Shown here: positions 63,725-64,000 of the stretch, in pieces
Layout of the letters: each line of letters begins with the position of its first letter
How positions within the stretch are numbered: position 1 is the first letter of the stretch
Origin: Triticum aestivum
Taxonomy: Eukaryota; Streptophyta; Magnoliopsida; Poales; Poaceae
NCBI RefSeq assembly: GCF_018294505.1
Contig: NC_057809.1
Span: forward strand, 421,994,233 to 422,058,232
Reading direction: 5' to 3'
DNA: 64,000 nucleotides
The notes under the pieces: model-generated
What the model saw: the letters and a program-made list of their open reading frames with translations, nothing else
What the model was told of the DNA's origin: nothing
Databases searched by the model: none
Program-made: the position numbers and the translations under genes

Positions 63725-64000
63725 TGTCGGTGTCCAAACCGGTGGATCTCGGGTAGGGGGTCTCGAACTGTGCGTCTAGGCCGGATGGTAACAGGAGACA
63801 GGGGACACTTTGTTTTACCTAGGTTCAGGCCCTCTCGATGGAGGTAAAACCCTACTCCTGCTTGATTAATATTGATGATATGGGTAGTAAGTAGATCTAC
63901 CACGAGATCAAGGAGGCTAAACCCTAGAAGCTAGCCTATGGTATGATTGTGTATGGAGTTGATTCTGTCCTACGGACTACAACCCTCCGGTTTATATAGA
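63725..64000 (+). mobile_element. Start of an LTR retrotransposon LTR, cut by the window end
   Basis: TGTCGGTGTCCAAACCGG is a TG-type LTR start that I recognise from abundant Triticeae elements; ACACC before it is the possible TSD. GTTTATATAGA at the very end is the likely TATA region. No interior is in the window. Confidence 0.6.

Overview
The window looks like intergenic, repeat-packed DNA of a large-genome grass, most likely a Triticeae species (wheat, Aegilops, barley or relatives). I see Athila-lineage Gypsy retrotransposons with 1.5-1.7 kb LTRs, CACTA (En/Spm) DNA transposons with CACTAGTAGAAAA ends, a grass-type LINE fragment, and no intact host gene. Family names were not searched, so elements are labelled by structure (A, B, C, X, CACTA-0/1/H/3/4).

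Layout. 1-8158 is the right part of a CACTA element (CACTA-0) inserted in the 5' LTR of a non-autonomous LTR element C (8159-14584). C is primed by tRNA-Lys and carries a decayed tRNA-Lys(CTT) copy inside. 14585-14983 is a truncated LTR of another element. 14984-16590 plus 52485-52920 is one unclassified sequence, X. X is split by the Athila-like element A (16591-52484, TSD ACATG), which carries LTRs, gag, protease, RT, RNase H, integrase and a coiled-coil ORF, all broken by stops and frameshifts.

Element A is 35.9 kb because of CACTA insertions. CACTA-1 (20952-33831, TSD CAT) sits in RT. It holds a TNPD-like transposase, a small two-exon coiled-coil/membrane protein and a TNPA-like gene ending in a Ulp1-type protease domain. 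CACTA-3 (49054-50486, TSD TTT) is a short non-autonomous element near the 3' end of A. Between them lies a second copy of the CACTA-1 transposase half plus A's RNase H-integrase region. Its CACTA-H (37607-45282) has mismatched flanks (TTT left, CAT right), which marks it as a recombination chimera.

52921-60327 is a second Athila-like, apparently non-autonomous element (B) in an internal-LTR-internal-LTR arrangement with one acidic 258-codon ORF. 60368-63600 is CACTA-4 (TSD CTG), which holds an inverted LINE fragment between 73-bp duplications. 63725-64000 is the start of another LTR.

The less ordinary items are: a U6-like USE plus TATA promoter arrangement inside the CACTA-1 and CACTA-H copies; 5S-rRNA-like sequence inside the short CACTA elements; the tRNA-Lys fossil in a tRNA-Lys-primed element; two retroelement fragments captured between 61- and 73-bp direct duplications; two long tandem hairpins upstream of the TNPA-like gene; and the chimeric CACTA-H. 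All calls were made by eye from the sequence and from knowledge of families; no database search was run.
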